A DNA stretch of 13,638 bases, from NCBI GenBank assembly GCA_964595075.1, contig CAZQNT010000027.1, positions 1 through 13,638 on the forward strand, read 5' to 3'. The notes beneath the pieces were generated by a model. The model had not been told where the DNA came from. It made no database searches and saw only the letters and a list, made by a program, of their open reading frames with translations. A program made the position numbers and the translations under genes. The stretch is from JAHJFW01 sp964595075 (GTDB lineage Bacteria > Patescibacteriota > Patescibacteriia > 2-12-FULL-60-25). Positions 1-4,786 of this stretch are shown one piece after another; the first letter of the stretch is position 1, and each line of letters starts with the position of its first letter.

Positions 1-119
1 TTGCCACGTCGTTGCTACTCCTCGCAATGACATATGCATTAGATTGCCACGTCGTTGCTACTCCTCGCAATGACGGTTGAGATTTGATTGCCACGTCGCG
101 TGCTCGCTCCTCGCGATGA
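1..119 (-). repeat. Three tandem REP-like repeat copies
   Basis: Three copies of a roughly 31-nt sequence lie at 1-31, 44-74 and 88-119. All begin TTGCCACGTCG and end CTCGCAATGAC, or CTCGCGATGAA in the third. Read on the minus strand they start GTCATTGCGAGGAG and end CGACGTGGCAA, which I recall as a dispersed palindromic-type repeat in many bacterial genomes. Copies 1 and 2 are identical; copy 3 has diverged. The 12-13 nt between copies are AT-rich and not spacer-like. The first copy may be cut by the window edge. Confidence 0.75.
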
Positions 120-134
120 AAGAAAGAAAGTATA

Positions 135-167
135 CAAAAAAACCGGCAGCTCGTCTGATTGCCGGTT
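135..167 (-). terminator. Rho-independent terminator of the minus-strand membrane-protein gene
   Basis: On the minus strand the arms AACCGGCA and TGCCGGTT form an 8-bp stem, followed directly by a run of seven T. The stem overlaps the TAA stop codon at 168-166, so it ends the gene lying at 166-603. Confidence 0.8.
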
Positions 168-603
168 ACGCGCGGTGGAAAACCGCGATGAAGATGCCGA
201 GGATCACGGCAGACATTCCGCCGGTGACCGTGTTTCTTACCATGACCCCGAATGGGCTTTGCGCGAAACGTTTTTCGGTTTTGCTCATTAGCCACGGCTT
301 TCCCTCGTCGCAGACGATGAAAAGCAAGAAGGCCATGAAGATCGCGAGGAGCTTGAGATTCCCCTGCAGATCAAAGAACCAGATCGGCAGTACTGCGACG
401 AATTGACCGTGGAACTCGTCCACGTGGAAGCCCTCTGCTTCGCCGGTGCGACGCCGCTTGGCGACCGCGGTCACGGTCAGTCCCACCAAGAAGCTTAGGG
501 TCGCGATCGCTGCGATCGTTTGAAACGAAACGTCGCGAAAAGCGAACAGAACGAATAGAGCTACGATCGTCCCTCACGAACGAAATGATTTTTGTCGATT
601 CAT
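166..603 (-). pseudogene. Small multi-pass membrane protein, interrupted by in-frame TGA at codon 10
   Basis: I do not recognise the family. Reading from ATG 603-601 gives MNRQKSFRS, then TGA (576-574). The same frame continues open to TAA at 168-166, 145 sense or recoded codons in all. After the TGA come hydrophobic stretches TIVALFVLFAF, TIAAIATLSFLVGLTV, LLAIFMAFLLFIV and AVILGIFIAVF, with a basic loop KRRRTGEAEG between the second and third. The 603 start is supported by GGAGG five bases upstream and a TTGATA/TAATGT promoter, and the end by a terminator. The only canonical restart after the TGA is TTG 489, which would delete the first helix and has no RBS. Possibilities are a nonsense mutation, a sequencing error, UGA readthrough, or a decayed gene. 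Gene-wide UGA recoding is unlikely because TGA ends other genes here. Base composition is more GC-rich than in the surface-protein genes. Confidence 0.6.
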
Positions 604-625
604 GCCTTCCTCCATTGGCGATGCG

Positions 626-654
626 ACATTAGCCGAAGTCGTGTGAATTATCAA
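626..654 (-). promoter_or_regulatory. Sigma70-type promoter for the minus-strand membrane-protein gene
   Basis: On the minus strand TTGATA (654-649) and TAATGT (631-626) are separated by exactly 17 nt. The expected start point lies about 15 nt upstream of ATG 603, with GGAGG in between. The -35 overlaps one arm of an inverted repeat (TCAAGCGC at 651-658, GCGCTTGA at 679-686) that sits just upstream of holA, so the divergent promoters may influence each other. Confidence 0.65.
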
Positions 655-700
655 GCGCTAGGCACTCCCGTTTTTTTTGCGCTTGAGTTAAGCTTTGTTT

Positions 701-1528
701 ATGTTAATTGTTTGTTCTGGTCCTGACTCATATCGCGCAAGAGAAAAGGCGCGCGAATTGATGGCGGCTTTTCGAAAAAAGTTCGATCCAAGCGCCCAAT
801 CCACCGAGCGGATCGATGTATCTCAAGGGATAGCAGACGTGTTAAACAAGCTCGGCGCAGCGTCCTTGTTTTCATCGAAGAAGTTCATTCGCACTGACGG
901 TTTGTTGAAAAAATTATCAGCCGCAGATCTCACAAGACTTGATGCGAGGATCGCTTCGGATAATGATCAGACTATTTTGGTTACGGTTGAAGATTCTCCG
1001 CCGCCGAAAACCATTGCCGACAAATTAAAAACTGCGGCCGTTCATTATTATTCCTATCCCCTGCTTGAAGGCGCGGAGTTTCGTAAGTGGGTTCGTGAAA
1101 ATGCATCGAGATTCGGAGTGTCTCAACAAATTGCGGATAATGTTGCAACGAGTTGCAGCGGGGATTCTTGGTGCGTGATAAATGAATTACAGAAACAGGC
1201 GGTAAACCCGCAGTCCGTGATAGGACTTAGCGGAGAAGAATCAATTTTTCGTATCGTTGATAACGCGATAGCGAACAATGTCGGTTGGCGCACGCGCGCA
1301 ACGGAAGCAAAAGAAACCGGTTTTGTTAGCGCGTTGTTATTTCAACTGCGATCGTATGAGCGGATTAAGTCAGGCGATTTTTCCGGAATACAACCGTTTA
1401 TAGTTTCAAAATTACGAAATGCAAAAATTGGACAAAGTGAATCCCGAATCGCAGCAACAATGCGCGCATTGGTTGGCACTCGATCCGGATTGTGTGATGA
1501 CGTTGAGGCGCTAACGATTTTGAAATAA
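701..1528 (+). CDS. holA: DNA polymerase III delta subunit (clamp-loader HolA)
   Basis: HolA is the clamp-loader subunit that opens the sliding clamp for DNA polymerase III in the cytoplasm. From ATG 701 the product is 275 residues, somewhat shorter than the usual 320-340. The N-terminus MLIVCSGPDSYRAREKARE fits the family's 'GeDpyL' segment, though the Walker A motif is degenerate as is usual for delta. A 'LGAASLFSSKKFI' block matches the conserved SLF segment, 'EFRKWVRENASRFG' the helical lid, and 'FQLRSYERI' the C-terminal collar. A TTG at 695 in the same frame is possible but less likely. No clear Shine-Dalgarno is present. The holA-rpsT neighbourhood is conserved in many bacteria, though there usually co-directional, and it supports the call. 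Here the two genes converge. Confidence 0.8.
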   Translation: MLIVCSGPDSYRAREKARELMAAFRKKFDPSAQSTERIDVSQGIADVLNKLGAASLFSSKKFIRTDGLLKKLSAADLTRLDARIASDNDQTILVTVEDSPPPKTIADKLKTAAVHYYSYPLLEGAEFRKWVRENASRFGVSQQIADNVATSCSGDSWCVINELQKQAVNPQSVIGLSGEESIFRIVDNAIANNVGWRTRATEAKETGFVSALLFQLRSYERIKSGDFSGIQPFIVSKLRNAKIGQSESRIAATMRALVGTRSGLCDDVEALTILK

Positions 1529-1529
1529 C

Positions 1530-1558
1530 AAAAATCCCCTTTTTACAGGGGAATTTTG
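1530..1558. terminator. Bidirectional terminator between holA and rpsT
   Basis: CAAAAATCCCCT and AGGGGAATTTTG form a 12-position stem with one A-A mismatch and a loop of TTTTAC around 1542. Both flanks are A/T runs, so it can act on both converging transcripts. It begins right after the holA stop and abuts the rpsT stop. Confidence 0.8.
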
Positions 1559-1822
1559 TTAGGCGGACTTTTTTATCGCCTTCATTAGTGAGCTTTTTTT
1601 TCTGCTCGCTTTATTTTTCGACTCAACATTGTTTTTCACGGCCTTATCTATTGCCTGCTGAAAACGTTGTACCAATTTGCTCGCTTCCTCCATTTTTCCT
1701 TCTTTAATCAAATCCAGTGTCATCTTAAAAAGATTTCTTACGTGCGAATCCGTTCGGCGATTCAGCGCTGTACGCTTTTTTGCCTTGCGGAGTTCTTTGG
1801 CTGCTGATGGTTTGTTTGGCAT
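1559..1822 (-). CDS. rpsT: 30S ribosomal protein S20
   Basis: This 87-residue, lysine-rich protein binds the 5' domain of 16S rRNA early in small-subunit assembly. The N-terminus MPNKPSAAKELRKAKKRTAL, the central 'SHVRNLFKMTLDLIKEGK' and the C-terminal 'NKASRKKSSLMKAIKKSA' all match S20, and the length is typical. The frame stays open upstream to 1870, but the ATG at 1822-1820 gives the family N-terminus. No Shine-Dalgarno precedes it. A TATAAA (1849-1844) with TTGACG (1870-1865) upstream, spaced 15 nt, is a possible promoter giving a 5' leader of about 15 nt. Confidence 0.95.
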   Translation of the reverse strand: MPNKPSAAKELRKAKKRTALNRRTDSHVRNLFKMTLDLIKEGKMEEASKLVQRFQQAIDKAVKNNVESKNKASRKKSSLMKAIKKSA

Positions 1823-1843
1823 AGATTGATTGGTAGTTGGTAA

Positions 1844-1870
1844 TTTATAGGAAATATCAAATCTCGTCAA
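1844..1870 (-). promoter_or_regulatory. Possible rpsT promoter
   Basis: On the minus strand TTGACG (1870-1865) and TATAAA (1849-1844) stand upstream of the rpsT ATG. The 15-nt spacer is shorter than ideal, so the -10 is more convincing than the -35. Confidence 0.4.
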
Positions 1871-2010
1871 TCAATCGTGTTGACGATCATCGTTTTTTTT
1901 ATTATTATTGAACGACGCAAAAATGTAAGTAAGTAAAGCGAAATTTGATAAGTTAGATATTTCACGACCCAAGGAATATCACGCCATGACCTGTGCTCCC
2001 ATGTTAACGT

Positions 2011-2082
2011 GCTCCCGTAGTTCAAAGGATAGAACGAGGGACTCCTAAGCCCTAGATGGTGGTTCAATTCCTCCCGGGGGCA
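2011..2082 (+). tRNA. tRNA-Arg (anticodon CCU, reads AGG)
   Basis: A full cloverleaf can be drawn. The acceptor GCTCCCG pairs with CGGGGGC (7 bp, one G-T), the D arm is GTTC/GAAC, and the anticodon loop CTCCTAA has CCT at 2044-2046. The T arm has loop TTCAATT, the discriminator is A, and CCA is not encoded. Layout and anticodon arm closely resemble bacterial tRNA-Arg(CCU). Two stem mismatches are present: A-G closing the anticodon stem (AGGGA/GCCCT) and T-T in the middle of the T stem (GGTGG/CCTCC). The gene may still function but is imperfect. Confidence 0.85.
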
Positions 2083-2101
2083 GAAGTCATGGCGGGACTA
2101 A

Positions 2102-2117
2102 TGTTTCACGTGAAACA
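2102..2117. promoter_or_regulatory. parS site 1 (ParB-binding centromere)
   Basis: TGTTTCACGTGAAACA is a perfect 16-bp palindrome matching the chromosomal parS consensus at which ParB loads. Flanking A and T extend it to 18 bp. It lies 19 nt after the tRNA-Arg gene and 5 nt before a GTAC palindrome. Confidence 0.9.
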
Positions 2118-2122
2118 TTCTG

Positions 2123-2144
2123 GTACCAGGTACGTACCTGGTAC
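2123..2144. repeat. 22-bp GTAC palindrome, copy 1
   Basis: This is a perfect dyad of GTACCAGGTAC and its reverse complement, centred between 2133 and 2134. It follows parS site 1 at 5 nt and is followed by TTATCCCCA, one base away from a DnaA box. The whole parS-palindrome unit (2101-2155) recurs at 2527-2581 with three differences. Confidence 0.9.
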
Positions 2145-2181
2145 GTTATCCCCAAGTCCCTATCCAAGCGTACGCACACGA

Positions 2182-2255
2182 GGGCCTATAGTAAAGTGGT
2201 ATTACGCCGCATTCGCATTGCGGAGGCGACAGTTCGATTCTGTCTAGGTCCACCA
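2182..2255 (+). tRNA. tRNA-Ala (anticodon CGC, reads GCG), CCA encoded
   Basis: The acceptor GGGCCTA pairs with TAGGTCC, including a G3-U70 pair, the classic alanine identity element. D arm GTAA/TTAC, anticodon stem CCGCA/TGCGG with loop TTCGCAT (CGC at 2214-2216), and T stem GACAG/CTGTC with loop TTCGATT are all fully paired. The discriminator is A at 2252 and CCA follows at 2253-2255. A terminator hairpin comes immediately after. The 3' half is copied again 104 nt downstream. Confidence 0.92.
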
Positions 2256-2257
2256 AC

Positions 2258-2280
2258 AAAAACCCAGTAAAGGGGTTTTT
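2258..2280 (+). terminator. Terminator after tRNA-Ala
   Basis: AAAAACCC and GGGTTTTT form an 8-bp stem with a 7-nt loop. The 3' arm ends in five T and starts two bases after the CCA end of the tRNA. Confidence 0.8.
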
Positions 2281-2302
2281 GAATAAATTACGATCAAATT
2301 GA

Positions 2303-2359
2303 TATTACGTCCCGATTGCAATCGGGAAGGCGACAGTTCGATTCTGTCTAGGTCCACCA
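2303..2359 (+). pseudogene. Partial tRNA-Ala duplicate with palindromic anticodon arm
   Basis: Bases 2328-2361 repeat 2224-2257 exactly (34 nt: variable region, T arm, acceptor 3' strand and CCA). TATTACG at 2303-2309 also matches the D-arm end at 2200-2206. Between them the 17-nt anticodon arm of the true gene is replaced by 18 nt forming a perfect palindrome, TCCCGATTG plus its reverse complement, which would leave an 8-nt loop or a tight 6-nt loop. No 5' acceptor or D-stem partner exists upstream. It is therefore a tRNA-derived fragment, not a second working tRNA. It has its own strong terminator. Confidence 0.75.
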
Positions 2360-2393
2360 ACACAAAACCCGCTTCATTGCGGGTTTTGTGTTT
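2359..2393 (+). terminator. Strong terminator after the tRNA-Ala fragment
   Basis: AACACAAAACCCGC and its exact reverse complement form a 14-bp stem around a TTCATT loop, with T residues at the 3' end. It overlaps the encoded CCA of the tRNA fragment. Its near symmetry (A-rich 5', T-rich 3') lets it act in both directions. Confidence 0.8.
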
Positions 2394-2411
2394 GGACGGG
2401 TTTTATCAAAA

Positions 2412-2427
2412 CGTTTCACGTGAAACA
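2412..2427. promoter_or_regulatory. parS site 2
   Basis: CGTTTCACGTGAAACA keeps the 14-bp palindromic core GTTTCACGTGAAAC and differs from the other sites only in its first base. A GTAC palindrome follows 14 nt later; here the gap is enlarged by an A/T-rich insertion relative to sites 1 and 3. Confidence 0.85.
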
Positions 2428-2439
2428 TTCAAAAATAAT

Positions 2440-2465
2440 AGGTACCAAGTACGTACCTGGTACCT
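2440..2465. repeat. GTAC palindrome, copy 2 (imperfect, extended)
   Basis: This has the same dyad as copies 1 and 3, with A in place of G at 2448, giving one mismatch. The symmetry is extended outward by two base pairs on each side (AGGTACC at one end and GGTACCT at the other). Confidence 0.8.
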
Positions 2466-2527
2466 TGTACACATGGAAATTAGACAAATTCAGAATTCTT
2501 TGTGATTTTATTGGAATTTGTTGAAAT

Positions 2528-2543
2528 TGTTTCACGTGAAACA
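2528..2543. promoter_or_regulatory. parS site 3
   Basis: TGTTTCACGTGAAACA is identical to site 1. The next palindrome starts 5 nt downstream, the same spacing as at site 1. Confidence 0.9.
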
Positions 2544-2548
2544 TTCCG

Positions 2549-2570
2549 GTACCAGGTACGTACCTGGTAC
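2549..2570. repeat. 22-bp GTAC palindrome, copy 3
   Basis: A perfect 22-bp dyad identical to copy 1, followed by GTATCCCCAA where copy 1 has TTATCCCCAA. The near-identical 55-nt unit suggests recent duplication or selection on the complete parS-palindrome arrangement. Confidence 0.9.
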
Positions 2571-2587
2571 GGTATCCCCAATAATAA

Positions 2588-2650
2588 GATTCCAACTGGA
2601 ATGAGATTTCTTCACGGTTCATAACTCCCTCTTATCTTAAGAGGGAGGAT
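2588..2650. repeat. Dispersed hairpin repeat, copy A
   Basis: The unit begins GATTCCAA, contains TCACGGTTCATAAC and ends in the perfect hairpin CTCCCTCTTA / TAAGAGGGAG with a TCT loop. A second copy lies at 3570-3640. The shared core and terminal CT-rich/AG-rich hairpin suggest a small dispersed (MITE-like) repeat family. Confidence 0.7.
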
Positions 2651-2659
2651 CTGGGGAAA

Positions 2660-2675
2660 TGTTTCACGTGAAACA
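2660..2675. promoter_or_regulatory. parS site 4
   Basis: TGTTTCACGTGAAACA is the perfect consensus again, flanked by A and T as at site 1. Unlike sites 1-3 it is not followed by a GTAC palindrome but by a G-rich run. Confidence 0.9.
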
Positions 2676-2926
2676 TTGAGTGGGGGGCGAAAAATGGGTT
2701 TGAATAATGCAATGTCGTTTCACGACACAAGGAATGATCTTATAAACATTGAGGATTATTGTGGTGATATTTGCTTGGCGTGGTCTGATTGACAAAAGAT
2801 GATTTTTATGATAAATGAATTATCAGAAATCGTCCCTTTCATTCTTGATCTAATTATTCGACTTAAAGTGGGTGGATGGTCCGCTCGCGTTGTGGATAAC
2901 GTAGTTTGTTGAGGGAGGATTGTGGA
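2676..2926. other. Gene-free upstream region of the GC-rich gene
   Basis: I see no gene here. TTTCACGACACAAGGAAT at 2718-2735 repeats 1960-1977 with one difference and begins like half a parS site. TTGACA at 2789-2794 could be a -35, but no good -10 follows at standard distance (GATAAA at 15 nt). A perfect reverse DnaA box is at 2891-2899. Confidence 0.5.
2891..2899 (-). promoter_or_regulatory. Perfect DnaA box
   Basis: TGTGGATAA is the exact reverse complement of the DnaA box TTATCCACA. It stands alone 27 nt upstream of the ATG of the GC-rich gene, between the parS cluster and that gene. A single 9-mer may be chance, but the neighbouring parS sites make an origin-related role plausible. Confidence 0.5.
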
Positions 2927-3358
2927 ATGAGTCAGCAAATGATCGTTCGCCAGCCGCAGTTCATAGCGCATGTCGACTACGCCCAGCCCGAGAAGGGCGT
3001 GCGCTTCGAGCCGATCGAGCGCTGCAAGACCGTCTCCAAGGATAACCGCGAGGTCGCTTTCGAGTACGTCCACATGGGTCGCAAAGCCATGACCGACAAG
3101 GTGCTCGCCGAGATGGACCGCAAGGGACTCCGGCCCGCGCTATACGAGGAGCTCCTCGGTTTCGCCTATAAGTACCCCGACGAGCAGCGGAAGTATCCCA
3201 TCGTCGCTCTCGGCTCCGTGGCGTGCTTGCGCGGTCACCGCGTCGTCGAGTATAAGTGGGACGGTGTCGATGGTCGGCGGCACCAATGCCCACGCTGGTT
3301 CGACGACGGTTGGTGCCTGCACTGTCGGTTCCTCGCCGTCCGCAAGAAGCACGTGTAA
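2927..3358 (+). CDS. GC-rich conserved hypothetical protein of CPR type
   Basis: A 143-residue soluble protein without signal peptide or membrane segment. The ATG at 2927 follows GGGAGG by 8 nt, the best Shine-Dalgarno in the window. The middle 'EELLGFAYKYPDEQRKYPIVALGS' and C-terminus 'WCLHCRFLAVRKKHV' resemble short hypothetical proteins I recall as frequent in Parcubacteria, often several per genome; the function is unknown to me. Four cysteines near the C-terminus (CLRGH, HQCPRW, CLHC) might bind metal, but that is only suggested. GC content is about 60 percent, against roughly 40-48 percent in neighbours, so foreign origin or unusual selection is possible. A single DnaA box lies just upstream and a very long terminator hairpin downstream. 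Confidence 0.75.
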   Translation: MSQQMIVRQPQFIAHVDYAQPEKGVRFEPIERCKTVSKDNREVAFEYVHMGRKAMTDKVLAEMDRKGLRPALYEELLGFAYKYPDEQRKYPIVALGSVACLRGHRVVEYKWDGVDGRRHQCPRWFDDGWCLHCRFLAVRKKHV

Positions 3359-3398
3359 CGCGCAACGAATTCCAGTTTCGTGGGAGACCGTCTGCTCC

Positions 3399-3460
3399 AA
3401 ACCTCGTCCGTTCCGTTGCCTCGCGTACTGCGAGCGAACGGAGTGGGCGGGGTTTTATTA
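3399..3460 (+). terminator. Very long terminator hairpin
   Basis: AAACCTCGTCCGTTCCGTT pairs with the downstream arm AACGGAGTGGGCGGGGTTT over 19 positions, including several G-T pairs. A second small stem, CTCGC/GCGAG, lies inside the loop. A T-rich tail follows. It ends the GC-rich gene and shares its base composition, so gene and terminator probably moved as a unit. Confidence 0.8.
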
Positions 3461-3480
3461 TTGTGTATTTTTTATTCGTT

Positions 3481-3539
3481 CCTCCTCTTAGGGCGTAAAG
3501 CCCCGTTGGGGCAACGCCCCTTTACGGGGTAAGAGGAGG
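3481..3539. repeat. Nested inverted repeat (cruciform-type)
   Basis: Outer arms CCTCCTCTTA (3481-3490) and TAAGAGGAGG (3530-3539) are perfectly complementary. Inside, CGTAAAG (3494-3500) pairs with CTTTACG (3520-3526), and CCCC with GGGG further in. There is no T-run, so it is not a simple terminator. The outer arms resemble the terminal hairpin of the dispersed repeat at 2625-2647. Confidence 0.7.
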
Positions 3540-3569
3540 TTAGGAGGAGTTACGAACAGTGAAGAATAT

Positions 3570-3640
3570 GATTCCAATTGTAACTATTACTCACGGTTCA
3601 TAACCCCCTCTAACTCCCCCTTATCTTAAGGGAGAGGATT
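3570..3640. repeat. Dispersed hairpin repeat, copy B
   Basis: Second copy of the unit at 2588-2650. It shares GATTCCAA, the exact core TCACGGTTCATAAC, and CTTATCTTAAG. It carries about nine extra bases (a second CT-rich block) before the hairpin, and the hairpin is less perfect. With the cruciform before it, this fills most of the gene-free stretch 3359-3774. Confidence 0.7.
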
Positions 3641-3689
3641 TGATCGGGATCATCTGAATGGATTAAAAAATTATCGAACAGCGATTGTG

Positions 3690-3695
3690 TACAAT
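3690..3695 (+). promoter_or_regulatory. Possible promoter -10 for the surface-protein cassette
   Basis: TACAAT preceded by TTGTG resembles the TGTG-type -10 elements seen before two genes inside the cassette. No convincing -35 is found. It would give a leader of about 70 nt before ATG 3775. Confidence 0.3.
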
Positions 3696-3774
3696 GCGCG
3701 AGTTTAGTACTCTACTGTGAGCGGAGAAATGTGGATTAATGATGGATATATTTGCGACGATCGTTGTTTAGGTT

Positions 3775-4785
3775 ATGAAGCATTTTTTTTTGAAATATCT
3801 AGCAATATCAACAGTGTTATCGCTTGGTTTTTACTTTTCAACAGGCGTTGTCGATGCGTTTTCAATATCTCAGTCAACCATTGAACACGTAATTGAACCT
3901 GGTAAGAAAGTAAGCGGAAGTTTCAGCGTGAAAAATGAGATTGACGCGGCTGCGAATTTTGATGTTGTGTTACAAGGATTTCAGCCGAGCGGAGAAACGG
4001 GTTCGTTGAATTTTTTTCCATCAAACGAATTTTTTTCGGAATCGTCCTGGATCGTTCCACAAGAAAAATTTTTCATTTTGCAACCGCACGAAGTTCGAGA
4101 TTTTCAATACACGATTTCCGTTCCCGCTAATGCCTCCGCGGGAGGGCATTACATCGCAATACTTTTTTCTCGCGCAGCGCCGCAAGAGTTAACGACAATC
4201 CCGACGATAGGGACGGGTTCCAAAAACGGAGTTTCTTTTTTCATCCGTGTCACTGGAAATATACATGAAGAAGTTCAAGTATTGAATTTTTCAACTGATC
4301 TCGCAGATTCATTTCGTCACCTCCCGGTCTCTTTCGAGACTCGACTTCAAAATCTCGGCAACGTTCATGTTAAGCCAACCGGCTCAATCGTCATCAAGAA
4401 TTTTTTGGGAAGAGTTGTGACGAAACTCCCGTTCAACGCAGACGGCGTTTCCATTTTGCCGAACGGCACAAGAAGATTTTTAACAACTTGGTCCAAAAAG
4501 GAAGATTCCCCGGTTGAACCGTGGAATGACACATTATACTCGTCGGGTTTTATCTCTTCATTGAAGGCGGAGTTTGAAAATTTCGCTTTTGGTCGGTATA
4601 CGGCTGAAATTCAAGCTGTTTATGGTGATAGCGAGCAGCGTCTAACCTCGAAGACGACTTTTTGGGTTATTCCATGGAGTATAATAAAGGTTGTTTTTTC
4701 TTTGTTACTCCTACTTATAACGGCTTCCGGGTTTTATACTCGGTTCTTGATAGGAAGATATATCAAAAAGTTGGATTCTCGTTGA
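3775..4785 (+). CDS. WxLIP-like (DUF916/DUF3324-type) membrane-anchored surface protein 1
   Basis: 336 residues. A signal peptide (about 1-28, ending VVDA) is followed by two beta-sandwich regions, then one membrane helix (about 306-325) and a basic cytoplasmic tail GRYIKKLDSR. This architecture is that of Firmicute WxL-interacting proteins, in which an N-terminal domain binds peptidoglycan and the next domain holds a partner. Conserved blocks shared with the paralogs at 9325 and 11275 are 'AGGHYIAILFS', 'HLPVSFETRLQNLGNVHVKP', 'LPNGTRRF' and 'FGRYTAEIQAVYGD ... FWVIPW'. It is the first gene of the cassette, with a weak AGG five bases before ATG. The next gene starts one base after its TGA, so the two are probably translationally coupled. 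Family assignment is from architecture and motif memory, not a search. Confidence 0.75.
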   Translation: MKHFFLKYLAISTVLSLGFYFSTGVVDAFSISQSTIEHVIEPGKKVSGSFSVKNEIDAAANFDVVLQGFQPSGETGSLNFFPSNEFFSESSWIVPQEKFFILQPHEVRDFQYTISVPANASAGGHYIAILFSRAAPQELTTIPTIGTGSKNGVSFFIRVTGNIHEEVQVLNFSTDLADSFRHLPVSFETRLQNLGNVHVKPTGSIVIKNFLGRVVTKLPFNADGVSILPNGTRRFLTTWSKKEDSPVEPWNDTLYSSGFISSLKAEFENFAFGRYTAEIQAVYGDSEQRLTSKTTFWVIPWSIIKVVFSLLLLLITASGFYTRFLIGRYIKKLDSR

Positions 4786-4786
4786 C

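Noticed and set aside
1..119. CRISPR array
   Set aside because: Only three units, with 12-13 nt gaps that are too short and AT-rich to be spacers, and a diverged third copy. The sequence fits a REP-like repeat.
166..603. Alternative genetic code with TGA as glycine or tryptophan
   Set aside because: TGA ends intact genes at 4785 and 12273, and no in-frame TGA occurs in the other long coding regions, including one of 1125 codons.
2282..2361. Second functional tRNA-Ala
   Set aside because: No acceptor 5' strand or D stem exists upstream, and the anticodon arm has 18 nt with a symmetrical palindrome, so no normal 7-nt loop forms.
2224..2361. tRNA attachment site pair of an integrated element
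   Set aside because: The 3' tRNA repeats are only 104 nt apart and no integrase or cargo lies between or beside them in the window.
2056..2622. Short open frames across the parS/tRNA region
   Set aside because: They overlap tRNA genes, parS sites and palindromes and show no protein-like sequence or RBS.
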